Shown: positions 1-6,277 of the stretch, piece after piece | Layout of the letters: every line of letters starts with the position of its first letter | Position numbering within the stretch: the stretch's first letter is position 1 | Assembly: GCA_031270585.1 (NCBI GenBank) | Contig: JAISXK010000084.1 | Coordinates: 1-12,521 of the forward strand | Reading direction: 5' to 3' | Source of the DNA: Clostridiales bacterium | GTDB lineage: Bacteria; Bacillota; Clostridia; Christensenellales; CAG-138 | DNA: 12,521 nucleotides | Position numbers and translations under genes: made by a program | The notes under the pieces: model-generated | Told to the model about the DNA's origin: nothing | Databases searched by the model: none | What the model saw: only the letters and a program-made list of their open reading frames with translations

Positions 1-562
1 ATAGTTCCTCACTATGGTAGAGGTCAATCCATGACTTTCCCCCATTTTTTCTTATTTTTTCGAATAACGATGGGTTCTTTATATGATATAATGGAGCCGT
101 TAAATCGGCAAGTAATAGCTTTGCGTTACTTGTATATACATGCTGTACTACTTCTTCAAAAAGTGAATACTCATCTATGTCAATAATTAAGTCACCCAAA
201 GAGACACATTTTACATGAGGTCTTAATCTTTCCTCAACAGTATAGAAGTCGACTGTTATAATAACTGCATCTAAATCATTTAAAAGCGTTGTTTCGCCGG
301 GAACAATAGTTTTCACATCATATGGAAAAGATAAATCAGGATCGTGGTCAATAATATATTCTACCTTAATTGATAAGGCAAGATTTTCATAAAGTGCAAC
401 TCCTAAAGCTCCTCCGCCATAAATTGCGATTCTATTGATGTTATGCTTCTGTAGCAGTTCACTTAAATTGAATTTTGACGAATACCGCACCCAACGGAAT
501 AGAACATCAAGGTGATCGTTTTTGGCTTTTATAGGCACAGATCTGTCTACACTCCATTTCAT
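1..562 (-). CDS. Rossmann-type nucleotide-binding protein, partial (C-terminus beyond window)
   Basis: An open frame reads from an ATG at 562-560 to base 1 without a stop (187 codons), so the C-terminus is missing. After about 37 residues comes a beta-strand and glycine-rich loop, RIAIYGGGALG, then a helix, a second strand ending in an acidic pair (VEYIIDHD), and a third strand, DAVIITVDF. This is the layout of a Rossmann nucleotide-binding domain. Similar domains are common in proteins of surface-polysaccharide loci, but no catalytic motif is visible and the substrate is unknown. The start is uncertain: the frame is open upstream to a TGA at 650-652, there is no good ribosome binding site, and the ATG lies only four bases from the end of an insertion-element remnant, so the true N-terminus may have been lost. 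Base composition is clearly more AT-rich than the lon and dcw genes, which suggests acquired DNA. Confidence 0.6.
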   Translation of the reverse strand, partial: MKWSVDRSVPIKAKNDHLDVLFRWVRYSSKFNLSELLQKHNINRIAIYGGGALGVALYENLALSIKVEYIIDHDPDLSFPYDVKTIVPGETTLLNDLDAVIITVDFYTVEERLRPHVKCVSLGDLIIDIDEYSLFEEVVQHVYTSNAKLLLADLTAPLYHIKNPSLFEKIRKNGGKSWIDLYHSEEL

Positions 563-566
563 ATTA

Positions 567-581
567 AATTTTATGACTATC
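567..581 (+). repeat. Left terminal inverted repeat of the IS derivative
   Basis: AATTTTATGACTATC, an exact reverse complement of 834-848. The TAG stop of the shortened transposase (579-577 on the minus strand) lies within it. The match does not extend outward (566 and 849 do not pair). Confidence 0.8.
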
Positions 582-783
582 CAACCAAAGCATAACGCGG
601 AAAAGGTTTGGCGACAGAGCAAGCTGTAAGGGTACGGGCAAATAGCCGATCAACCCGGCGGCGGCGATTAAAGCGGAAGCAAAACTTATCCCATCGTAGC
701 CCATACAGGTATTCCCGGCACTTTTCCTCTGTGTCGTACCTCTCCATGAATTCCATCAGGTTCATTGCTTCCTGTTGCGCCAT
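577..783 (-). pseudogene. Transposase remnant, N- and C-terminal ends fused in frame
   Basis: This 68-codon frame starts with MNLMEFMERYDTEEKCREYL followed by YGLRW (ATG at 783 or, with AGGAAG upstream, at 765). That is the opening of IS1595-group transposases just before their zinc ribbon. It jumps directly to DKFCFRFNRRRRVDRLFAR and a short tail, which resembles the C-terminal end of the ISXO2-like DDE domain (typically an FxFRFNRRR motif before the stop). The whole zinc ribbon (no CxxC) and the catalytic DDE core, probably some 200 or more residues, are absent, so it cannot be an active transposase. The junction is near base 690. Frame is kept across the deletion, which may be chance. Assignment is from motif recognition only. 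Confidence 0.65.
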
Positions 784-833
784 TCCTTCACCGCCTGTGT
801 TTTTTTTCTATTTTATCATATTAAGCTTTTTTT

Positions 834-848
834 GATAGTCATAAAATT
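834..848 (-). repeat. Right terminal inverted repeat of the IS derivative
   Basis: Exact reverse complement of 567-581. It lies 51 bases upstream of the shortened transposase start, with an A-rich stretch and a TATGAT-like -10 candidate between them on the minus strand. Confidence 0.8.
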
Positions 849-1193
849 ATTGACGTAACCAATTTCAAATAGGTTCTTTCCAAAGTTACTTGAAAACAGC
901 GTTCGGCAAAATCCGGATTTTCCCGCTCCATACGAGGGTAACGCTCAATCAAAACCGTGGCTGAGCGGACAGGCGAAGTGGAAAAGACGGTGAACGCTAT
1001 GGCCTGGAAGCCGAAGAGCGGTTTGTATGGAAGCCTGCGCGGGAAACGATTGAGGGGCGAAAACAGATATGAACCATGGCGCGATTTGGCGGCTGGAGTA
1101 TCCAGGAGCGCATAAGAAGCGCGCAATCAAACCCAAACCTGTCTTTTCTATTGGACACGCAGCCTGCATCGATAAAGGAAGAATGCATAGATA
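849..1193. other. Gene-free stretch between the IS remnant and lonB
   Basis: About 350 bases without a convincing gene. Short overlapping frames occur on both strands, but none has a ribosome binding site and a recognisable protein. The most coding-like piece is on the minus strand at about 842-956, which reads IERYPRMERENPDFAER and continues to a stop inside the IS end repeat. It could be the tail of a gene cut by the insertion. No tRNA, clear terminator or strong sigma-A promoter was seen. Confidence 0.4.
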
Positions 1194-1223
1194 GAGTATG
1201 AATAGACCTTTTCGGACATAATA
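1194..1223 (+). promoter_or_regulatory. Candidate forespore (sigma-F/sigma-G) promoter of lonB
   Basis: GGACATAATA at 1214-1223 fits the sigma-F -10 pattern GGNNANAHTR at every fixed position and includes CATAATA, which fits the sigma-G -10 pattern. GTATG at 1196-1200 resembles the -35 (GYATR) but is about two bases too close. No TTGACA-like box sits at the right distance for sigma-A. In Bacillus subtilis lonB is a forespore gene, so this placement is sensible, but the call is inference. Confidence 0.4.
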
Positions 1224-1247
1224 CACCTCAGCGGAGGTAGTAAGAGT

Positions 1248-2954
1248 ATGAACTGGTCACCAATGACGATAGCGATACATATAGGCATGCTCATTGCGTT
1301 TATAGCGGTGATGGCCTTTTTTCAAAAACGGCGCTGTAAGCAGCCCAAGATTCAAACGAAGCCTAAACAAAGCGCGCAGGAGATGCAGCGTATCGCGCGT
1401 ATGCGCGCGCGCAAGCTGAACGTGCCGCTGGCCGAGATGACGCGGCCGGAATCCTTTGCGGATATCATCGGGCAAGAGGAGGGCGTACGCGCACTCAAGG
1501 CGGCGCTTTGCGGGCCTAACCCGCAGCATGTGCTGCTATACGGCCCGCCGGGCATAGGCAAAACATGCGCCGCGCGCCTGGTGCTGGATGAAGCGAAGAA
1601 ACGCCCCGATTCTCCTTTTAACGCGGAGTCGCTCTTTGTGGAGATGGACGCCACATGCGTACGCTTTGATGAACGCGCCATCGCCGACCCTTTAATAGGT
1701 TCGGTGCATGACCCTATCTACCAGGGTGCCGGCGCGCTGGGCACGCAGGGCGTGCCGCAGCCGAAGCCGGGCGCCGTTACGCGCGCGCATTGCGGCGTAT
1801 TGTTTTTGGATGAGATCGGCGAATTGCACCCCTTGCAGATGAACAAGCTCTTAAAGGTGTTGGAGGATCGCTACGTCCGCTTTGAAAGTGCCTATTATTC
1901 GCCGGATAACACGGGTATCCCGCAGCATATACACGATATATTCCAGCATGGCCTGCCGGCGGATTTCAGGCTGGTGGGCGCGACCACAAGGCGGCCCGAA
2001 GAATTGCCGCCCGCGTTGCGTTCGCGCTGTATGGAGTTGCATTTTAAGGCGCTATGCCGACCTCAGCTTGAAAAGGTGGCATCCGGCGCGGCTACGCGCG
2101 CGGGGTATGTGATGCTGGAGGATGCCGTGCGCCGCTGCGCGTTGCACGCGCAGAGCGGGCGCGACGCCGTAAACATTGTGCAACTGGCGTCGGGCCTGGC
2201 GCATGACGACGGCCGGCAGGAAATCACCCGCGCGGATGTGGATTGGGTATGCAGGATATGCAATTACACCCCACGCATAGAGTTTTATATCGCGGCGCAT
2301 ACGCGCGTGGGCGTTACGAACGCCCTTGCGGTGGCAGGCGCGGGCGGGCAGGGCATGCTGATGGAAATCGAATGCATCGCCACACCCGGCACGGGAAAAA
2401 TCGCGCTAAACGGCCTTGTGGAGGAGGAGGAGTTGAACTTGCGCGACAGAAAGCTCAAGCGCAAGGGCACCGCGCGCTGCTCGGTGGAAAACGTGCTGAC
2501 GGCGTTTCGCGAGGTGCTCCACGAGGATTGCTCTATGTATGACGTTTGTATCAACGTGCCCGGAGGTATGCCGGTGGATGGCCCCAGCGCCGGCGTAGCC
2601 ATCAGCATTGCGCTTTTCAGCGCGAAAACGGGATATCTGCCGGATAATTTTCTTGCATCCACAGGCGAGATGACTATAACGGGCGAGGTGCGGCCCGTGG
2701 GCGGCGTGCGCGAAAAAATCCATGCCGCCGTTGCGGCGGGGGCTACGCGTATACTGGTGCCGACCGCCAACTATGAAGAAGACTTCCGGGGCTTTGACGC
2801 CGAGGTGATAGCGGTTTCGCATATTACGGAGGTGATGGAGCTTGCCTTCAGCAAAAACGGCTGCCTGCCGCTTGCTATGCGCCCGCAGCTTTCGGAAAGT
2901 TTGCCGGGCGGCGAAAGGCCCGCAAAGGGTACGCAGGCTGTGCCCGCCGTGTAA
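1248..2954 (+). CDS. lonB: ATP-dependent protease LonB (membrane-anchored Lon)
   Basis: LonB is an ATP-driven serine protease of the Lon family that lacks the large N-terminal substrate domain of LonA. Residues about 7-25 form a hydrophobic membrane segment, followed by a basic stretch. The AAA+ module has Walker A GPPGIGKT (99-106), Walker B VLFLDE (184-189) and an arginine-rich RSR near 258-260. The C-terminal protease domain has the catalytic serine in DGPSAGVA (Ser447) and the catalytic lysine in GGVREK (Lys490). The 43-residue spacing between them is typical of Lon. At 568 residues it is slightly longer than B. subtilis LonB (552), with a short variable tail. The ATG at 1248 follows GGAGG at 1233-1237. 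The gene sits directly before lonA, as in many Bacillota. A forespore-like promoter precedes it, which agrees with the known sporulation role of the family. Confidence 0.95.
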   Translation: MNWSPMTIAIHIGMLIAFIAVMAFFQKRRCKQPKIQTKPKQSAQEMQRIARMRARKLNVPLAEMTRPESFADIIGQEEGVRALKAALCGPNPQHVLLYGPPGIGKTCAARLVLDEAKKRPDSPFNAESLFVEMDATCVRFDERAIADPLIGSVHDPIYQGAGALGTQGVPQPKPGAVTRAHCGVLFLDEIGELHPLQMNKLLKVLEDRYVRFESAYYSPDNTGIPQHIHDIFQHGLPADFRLVGATTRRPEELPPALRSRCMELHFKALCRPQLEKVASGAATRAGYVMLEDAVRRCALHAQSGRDAVNIVQLASGLAHDDGRQEITRADVDWVCRICNYTPRIEFYIAAHTRVGVTNALAVAGAGGQGMLMEIECIATPGTGKIALNGLVEEEELNLRDRKLKRKGTARCSVENVLTAFREVLHEDCSMYDVCINVPGGMPVDGPSAGVAISIALFSAKTGYLPDNFLASTGEMTITGEVRPVGGVREKIHAAVAAGATRILVPTANYEEDFRGFDAEVIAVSHITEVMELAFSKNGCLPLAMRPQLSESLPGGERPAKGTQAVPAV

Positions 2955-2972
2955 TACGGTAAAGAGGGTAAA

Positions 2973-3116
2973 ATGCGCGTTAGATTGATCCCAAAGGGGC
3001 GGTGGCGCAAAGAGAGGGGGGCGCATACGGACGCATACGCGTTCAGGCGTACCGCGCGCCACGGCGCCTTTCATAACGTAAGAGTGGCTTGTTATTCTCA
3101 CATATTGGCTTTATAA
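2973..3116 (+). CDS. Possible small basic peptide ORF between lonB and lonA
   Basis: A 47-codon frame begins 18 bases after the lonB stop, with GAGGG at 2964-2968 four bases before the ATG. The peptide is strongly basic (nine Arg, two Lys, four His against one Glu and one Asp) and has no recognised motif. It ends in TAA at 3114-3116, inside the lonA -10 box. It overlaps direct repeats and the lonA promoter, so it may equally be non-coding regulatory DNA. No function is proposed. Confidence 0.2.
   Translation: MRVRLIPKGRWRKERGAHTDAYAFRRTARHGAFHNVRVACYSHILAL
3022..3039 (+). repeat. Direct repeat CGCATACG x2 upstream of the lonA promoter
   Basis: CGCATACG occurs at 3022-3029 and 3032-3039, a 10-bp (one helical turn) period, about 50 bp upstream of the lonA -35 box. 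The geometry suits a protein-binding site, but the sequence is not the CtsR or CIRCE consensus. Confidence 0.3.
3045..3071 (+). terminator. Weak hairpin after lonB
   Basis: AGGCG pairs with CGCCT and an inner CCG with CGG around a seven-base loop, with a two-base bulge. Only three T residues end the structure, so any terminator activity is likely weak. It lies between lonB and the lonA promoter. Confidence 0.2.
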
Positions 3117-3117
3117 T
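3089..3117 (+). promoter_or_regulatory. Sigma-A promoter of lonA
   Basis: TTGTTA at 3089-3094, a 17-bp spacer, then a perfect TATAAT at 3112-3117. The expected transcription start is near 3124, right at the ribosome binding site. No CIRCE or CtsR operator is seen next to it, so classic heat-shock repression of lonA is not evident here. Confidence 0.65.
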
Positions 3118-3124
3118 GTATCAC

Positions 3125-3132
3125 GAGGTGAT
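3125..3132 (+). promoter_or_regulatory. Ribosome binding site that sets the lonA start at TTG 3137
   Basis: GAGGTGAT lies 4-6 bases before the TTG at 3137-3139. The upstream in-frame ATG at 3116 overlaps the -10 box and has no ribosome binding site, so it is very unlikely to be used. Confidence 0.7.
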
Positions 3133-3136
3133 CCTT

Positions 3137-5524
3137 TTGATACGAACATTGCCTGTGATACCCTTGCGCGGCATGGTGGTGCTTCACGGAGAAATTATGC
3201 ACTGCGACGCCGGCAGGAAGAAAACGTTGGCTGCCATACAGGCCGCAGCGGCGGCGGACGGGGTGGCGTTTTTTTGCGCGCAGCGCGATTCCCGGAACGA
3301 AGAACCGGATTCTCATGATTTTTATGAGACCGGCACGGTGTGCCAGATCAGGCAGGTGTTCCGCTTGAAGGGCGAGGGCATGCATATGCTGGTATCAGGC
3401 GTCGTGCGCGCGTATGTACGCGCGTACACAAATAAGGATCCTTATTTTGAGGCCACCGTGTGCGATATCGCGGAAATACCGGGCGACGCGGCCGCGTGCA
3501 TTGCGCTACGCAGGCGCGTGCAGCAGTATTTTGCGGAATACGCCAAGCTGACGAACAAACTGACGAATAACCAGCGTAGCGTATTGAACGATAACGAGGA
3601 CGACGGCGGCTATGCCGATGGCGTGGCGGCCGTGGCCGTGGAGGATTTTGTAACGCGGCAGGCCATATTGGAGGAGACCAATGCCGAAAAAAGGCTGCTT
3701 TTGCTGACCGAAACGCTTTATAAAGAGTTACAGGTGCTGCGGGTGGATCAGGAGATATCCCAAAAACTGCGCGAGGAGATTGAAAAGAACCAAAAAGAGC
3801 ATTATCTGCGCGAGAAGGTACGGGTAATCCGCAGAGAGCTTGGCGAAACCGACGAGAACGAGGCGGATCATTTTCGCCGGCGTATGGAAGAAAAGGATAT
3901 GCCCGGCGAGGTGCGCGAGCGGCTCAGGAAGGAAATCGCAAGGTTGTCCATGCTGCCATCCGGCTCTCACGAGAGCCCCATGGCGCGCGGCTATATCGAG
4001 TTGCTGCTGGATTTGCCATGGCTGGAAGAAACCAAAGACAGCATCGATCTGAAAAAAGCGCGCAGACTGCTGGATAAAAACCATTATGGCATGCAAAAGG
4101 TCAAAGAGCGCATCATAGAATACCTTGCGGTGCAAAAACTTACCGGCAAGCCCGGCGGGCAGATTTTGTGTCTAGTGGGGCCGCCGGGCGTGGGCAAGAC
4201 ATCCATCGTGGCCTCCATTGCCGAATCCATGGGCCGCAAATTCGTGCGCATGAGCTTGGGCGGCATACGCGACGAGGCGGAAATCAGGGGCCACAGGCGC
4301 ACGTATATCGGCGCCATGCCGGGCCGCGTGATCAGCGCCATGCGCCAGGCGGGGGCCATCAACCCCGTGCTGCTGTTTGACGAGATCGACAAGCTCGCAT
4401 CGGATATACGCGGCGATCCGGCGTCTGCCATGCTGGAGGTGCTCGACAGCGCACAGAATTTTGCCTTTCAGGATCATTTTCTTGAGCTGCCGTATGATCT
4501 GTCCAAGGCCATGATTCTCACGACGGCCAACGATATCAACACCATACACAGGCCGTTGCTGGACCGTATGGAAATGATCAATGTGCAAAGCTACCTGGCG
4601 GAAGAAAAACTGCAAATAGCAAAGCGGCACCTGCTGCCCAGGCAGTTGGGGCTGCACGGCATAGAAAAAACGAATTTGCGCATTACCGACGGGCAGATGG
4701 CCAATATTATACATGGCTATACCCGTGAGGCGGGCGTGCGTGAGCTGGAACGCGTACTGGCGGCGTTATGCCGCAAAGCCGCCTGCGAGGTGGCCGGCGG
4801 CCATACGCGCGTGGCGTTGAACGCCCACAACATCACCGGGTTTTTGGGCCAGCCGCGTTACCGCGAGGACGGCATGCGCAAGCAAAACGAGGTGGGTGTG
4901 GTTACCGGCCTTGCTTACACGCCTATGGGCGGCGAGACCATCAGCATTGAAGCAAGCGTGGTGCCGGGCAACGGTTCTATACAGCTTACGGGGCAGTTGG
5001 GCGAAGTGATGCAGGAAAGCGGCAGAGCGGCCATGACGTATGCGCGCGCGCACGCGCGCGAATGGGGCCTGTCGCCGGATGAGATAAGCACGCTTGACGT
5101 GCATGTGCATGTGCCCAAGGGCGCGGTGCCCAAGGATGGGCCCAGCGCCGGCGTGGCCATGGCTGCGGCGATCATCAGCGCGCTCTCGGGCACGCCCGCC
5201 CGCGCCGACATTGCCATGACCGGCGAAATCACGCTGCGCGGCCGCGTGCTGCCCATAGGCGGCGTGCGTGAAAAATCGCTGGCGGCGCTAAGGGCCGGCA
5301 TCACGCGTGTGCTTTTGCCGGCGGACAATAAAAAAGATACCGAAGAGATTCCGAATTCGGCGCGCGGCAGCATCGATTTTCTGTTCTTAGATTCGCTCGA
5401 TGAGGCGCTGAGCATTATACTGGCCCAAAAACCCCAAAAGACCGCGCGGGAGGATGAAGCTCCCTACCTTGCGGCAGGCCAAGCGTTTGTGCCCGGCTAC
5501 CCGGCAAACGGGTTGCCCCTATGA
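3137..5524 (+). CDS. lon: ATP-dependent protease LonA
   Basis: LonA is the cytosolic Lon protease, a homo-oligomer that unfolds and degrades damaged and regulatory proteins. With the TTG start the protein has 795 residues (B. subtilis LonA has 774) and opens with MIRTLPVIPLRGMVV, the usual beginning of the N-terminal substrate domain. A long charged helical region near 195-260 links to the AAA+ module, with Walker A GPPGVGKT (348-355) and Walker B VLLFDE (Asp415-Glu416). The protease domain carries Ser670 in KDGPSAGVA and Lys713 in GGVREK, 43 residues apart as in Escherichia coli Lon (679 and 722). The start is chosen from GAGGTGAT at 3125-3132 and from the promoter that overlaps the earlier ATG. 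The stop overlaps the ysxC start by four bases (ATGA), so the two are translationally coupled. The C-terminal 20-30 residues form an extra, probably flexible tail. Confidence 0.96.
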   Translation: MIRTLPVIPLRGMVVLHGEIMHCDAGRKKTLAAIQAAAAADGVAFFCAQRDSRNEEPDSHDFYETGTVCQIRQVFRLKGEGMHMLVSGVVRAYVRAYTNKDPYFEATVCDIAEIPGDAAACIALRRRVQQYFAEYAKLTNKLTNNQRSVLNDNEDDGGYADGVAAVAVEDFVTRQAILEETNAEKRLLLLTETLYKELQVLRVDQEISQKLREEIEKNQKEHYLREKVRVIRRELGETDENEADHFRRRMEEKDMPGEVRERLRKEIARLSMLPSGSHESPMARGYIELLLDLPWLEETKDSIDLKKARRLLDKNHYGMQKVKERIIEYLAVQKLTGKPGGQILCLVGPPGVGKTSIVASIAESMGRKFVRMSLGGIRDEAEIRGHRRTYIGAMPGRVISAMRQAGAINPVLLFDEIDKLASDIRGDPASAMLEVLDSAQNFAFQDHFLELPYDLSKAMILTTANDINTIHRPLLDRMEMINVQSYLAEEKLQIAKRHLLPRQLGLHGIEKTNLRITDGQMANIIHGYTREAGVRELERVLAALCRKAACEVAGGHTRVALNAHNITGFLGQPRYREDGMRKQNEVGVVTGLAYTPMGGETISIEASVVPGNGSIQLTGQLGEVMQESGRAAMTYARAHAREWGLSPDEISTLDVHVHVPKGAVPKDGPSAGVAMAAAIISALSGTPARADIAMTGEITLRGRVLPIGGVREKSLAALRAGITRVLLPADNKKDTEEIPNSARGSIDFLFLDSLDEALSIILAQKPQKTAREDEAPYLAAGQAFVPGYPANGLPL

Positions 5525-6150
5525 TCGAAAAAGAGCCTTTTCGCGTCAGTCAGGCCACATTTGTCACAAGCGTGGGTGCGGATACGGTTGATTACCCGCC
5601 GATGGGGCTTGCCGAGATTGCCGTGATCGGCAAATCAAACGTGGGCAAATCCTCGCTGATCAATTCGCTGTGCAACAACAACAAGCTGGCCCGCATATCG
5701 CAAGCGCCCGGCAAAACGCGGCTGTTGAATTATTTTTTGATCAACCGCAGCTTTTACCTGGTGGATTTACCCGGCTACGGCTTCGCAAAGGCGCCCAAAG
5801 AGCAGCGGCGGGCATGGGGCAAACTGATAGAAGATTACCTTCGCATGGGCCGCGTTACGCATCTGTTATTGCTGCTGGATATCCGCCACGCGCCCACCAA
5901 TGAGGATAAGCAGATGTTTGCCTATATGCTCTATTACGGCATCCCCTTTACGCTGGTGGCTACAAAAGCGGATAAGCTCCCGGGATATAAACGGCGGCAG
6001 GCGGCCAACGCGGCAGCAAAAGCCCTTGGCGCGCCGCCGGCGGCCATCGCCTATTCCGCGCAGGGTAAAGATGGAAAAGAAGAGCTGTTGCTGCGCATAG
6101 GCCAAATTATGGACGATGCCATACATGACCAAAAAAGCGGCCGCGATTAG
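5521..6150 (+). CDS. ysxC: Ribosome biogenesis GTPase YsxC/EngB
   Basis: A GTPase of the TRAFAC class EngB family, required in relatives for assembly of the 50S ribosomal subunit. The GTP-binding motifs are all present: G1 GKSNVGKSS (37-45), the G2 region PGKTR (63-67), G3 DLPG (82-85), G4 TKAD (148-151) and G5 SAQ (179-181). At 209 residues it is near the usual length of about 195-210. The ATG shares bases with the lonA stop (ATGA), and no separate strong ribosome binding site is visible, so translation likely depends on lonA. The lonA-ysxC order is conserved in Bacillota. The tail after about residue 200 is short and polar. No terminator is obvious after the stop, and a new promoter begins 12 bases later. 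Confidence 0.95.
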   Translation: MIEKEPFRVSQATFVTSVGADTVDYPPMGLAEIAVIGKSNVGKSSLINSLCNNNKLARISQAPGKTRLLNYFLINRSFYLVDLPGYGFAKAPKEQRRAWGKLIEDYLRMGRVTHLLLLLDIRHAPTNEDKQMFAYMLYYGIPFTLVATKADKLPGYKRRQAANAAAKALGAPPAAIAYSAQGKDGKEELLLRIGQIMDDAIHDQKSGRD

Positions 6151-6162
6151 TATGGCAATAGC

Positions 6163-6191
6163 TTGACAGCGGCACGTGCCTTACGCATAAT
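6163..6191 (+). promoter_or_regulatory. Strong sigma-A promoter for the zinc-ribbon gene
   Basis: Perfect TTGACA at 6163-6168, 17-bp spacer, CATAAT at 6186-6191 (five of six). The start would be near 6198, giving a leader of about 80 bases before the ATG at 6278. It implies that the zinc-ribbon and phosphoesterase genes form a unit separate from lonA-ysxC. Confidence 0.65.
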
Positions 6192-6228
6192 AGGGTTGAA
6201 TATGGTATATAGTGATGTAAGCTGCCGG

Positions 6229-6255
6229 CCGGTCTGCAAAGCACCCGGAATTTTT
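6229..6255 (+). promoter_or_regulatory. Small leader hairpin with T-run (possible attenuator)
   Basis: CCGG at 6229-6232 can pair with CCGG at 6245-6248, closing a loop of about 12 bases, followed by AATTTTT. The stem is only four to five pairs, so attenuation is speculative. GCTGC (6221-6225) and GCAGC (6258-6262) could form an alternative outer stem just before the ribosome binding site. Confidence 0.2.
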
Positions 6256-6277
6256 ATGCAGCAATGGAGGTTTCGCG

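Larger units (their letters stand above)
567..848 (-). mobile_element. 282-bp internally deleted IS derivative (IS1595/ISXO2-like)
   Basis: The segment is bounded by a perfect 15-bp inverted repeat, AATTTTATGACTATC, reading inward at 567-581 on the plus strand and at 848-834 on the minus strand. Between the repeats lies only a shortened transposase frame on the minus strand whose stop codon falls inside the left repeat, as is common in compact insertion sequences. The element therefore keeps both ends but has lost the middle, making it a non-autonomous, MITE-like copy. The 8-bp flanks (559-566 and 849-856) do not match, so no target duplication is visible. Family assignment rests on recognition of the transposase ends. 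Confidence 0.7.

Noticed and set aside
564..704. 46-codon hydrophobic minus-strand ORF with its own ATG that looks like a membrane segment
   Set aside because: It overlaps the transposase remnant in another frame, and the transposase frame gives recognisable N- and C-terminal ends. The hydrophobic frame runs through the IS end and stops just outside it by chance.
608..835. Plus-strand ORF across the IS remnant
   Set aside because: Antisense to the transposase frame, very basic and low-complexity, with no ribosome binding site.
1076..1201. 41-codon plus-strand ORF upstream of lonB
   Set aside because: No ribosome binding site at a usable distance, no recognised motif, and it ends inside the lonB promoter region.
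839..1226. Overlapping minus-strand ORFs of 63-95 codons before lonB
   Set aside because: No ribosome binding sites and no recognisable domains. Only the segment near 842-956 looks coding-like, and it is kept as a finding rather than a gene.
3072..3081. CATAACGTAA shared by the lonA upstream region (3072-3081) and the mraZ leader (7791-7800)
   Set aside because: A single 10-mer in non-equivalent positions (upstream of -35 in one case, downstream of -10 in the other). It is probably coincidence.
2406..3101. Long minus-strand ORF (231 codons) over the lonB end
   Set aside because: Antisense shadow of GC-rich lonB codons. The plus strand is strongly supported by Lon catalytic motifs.
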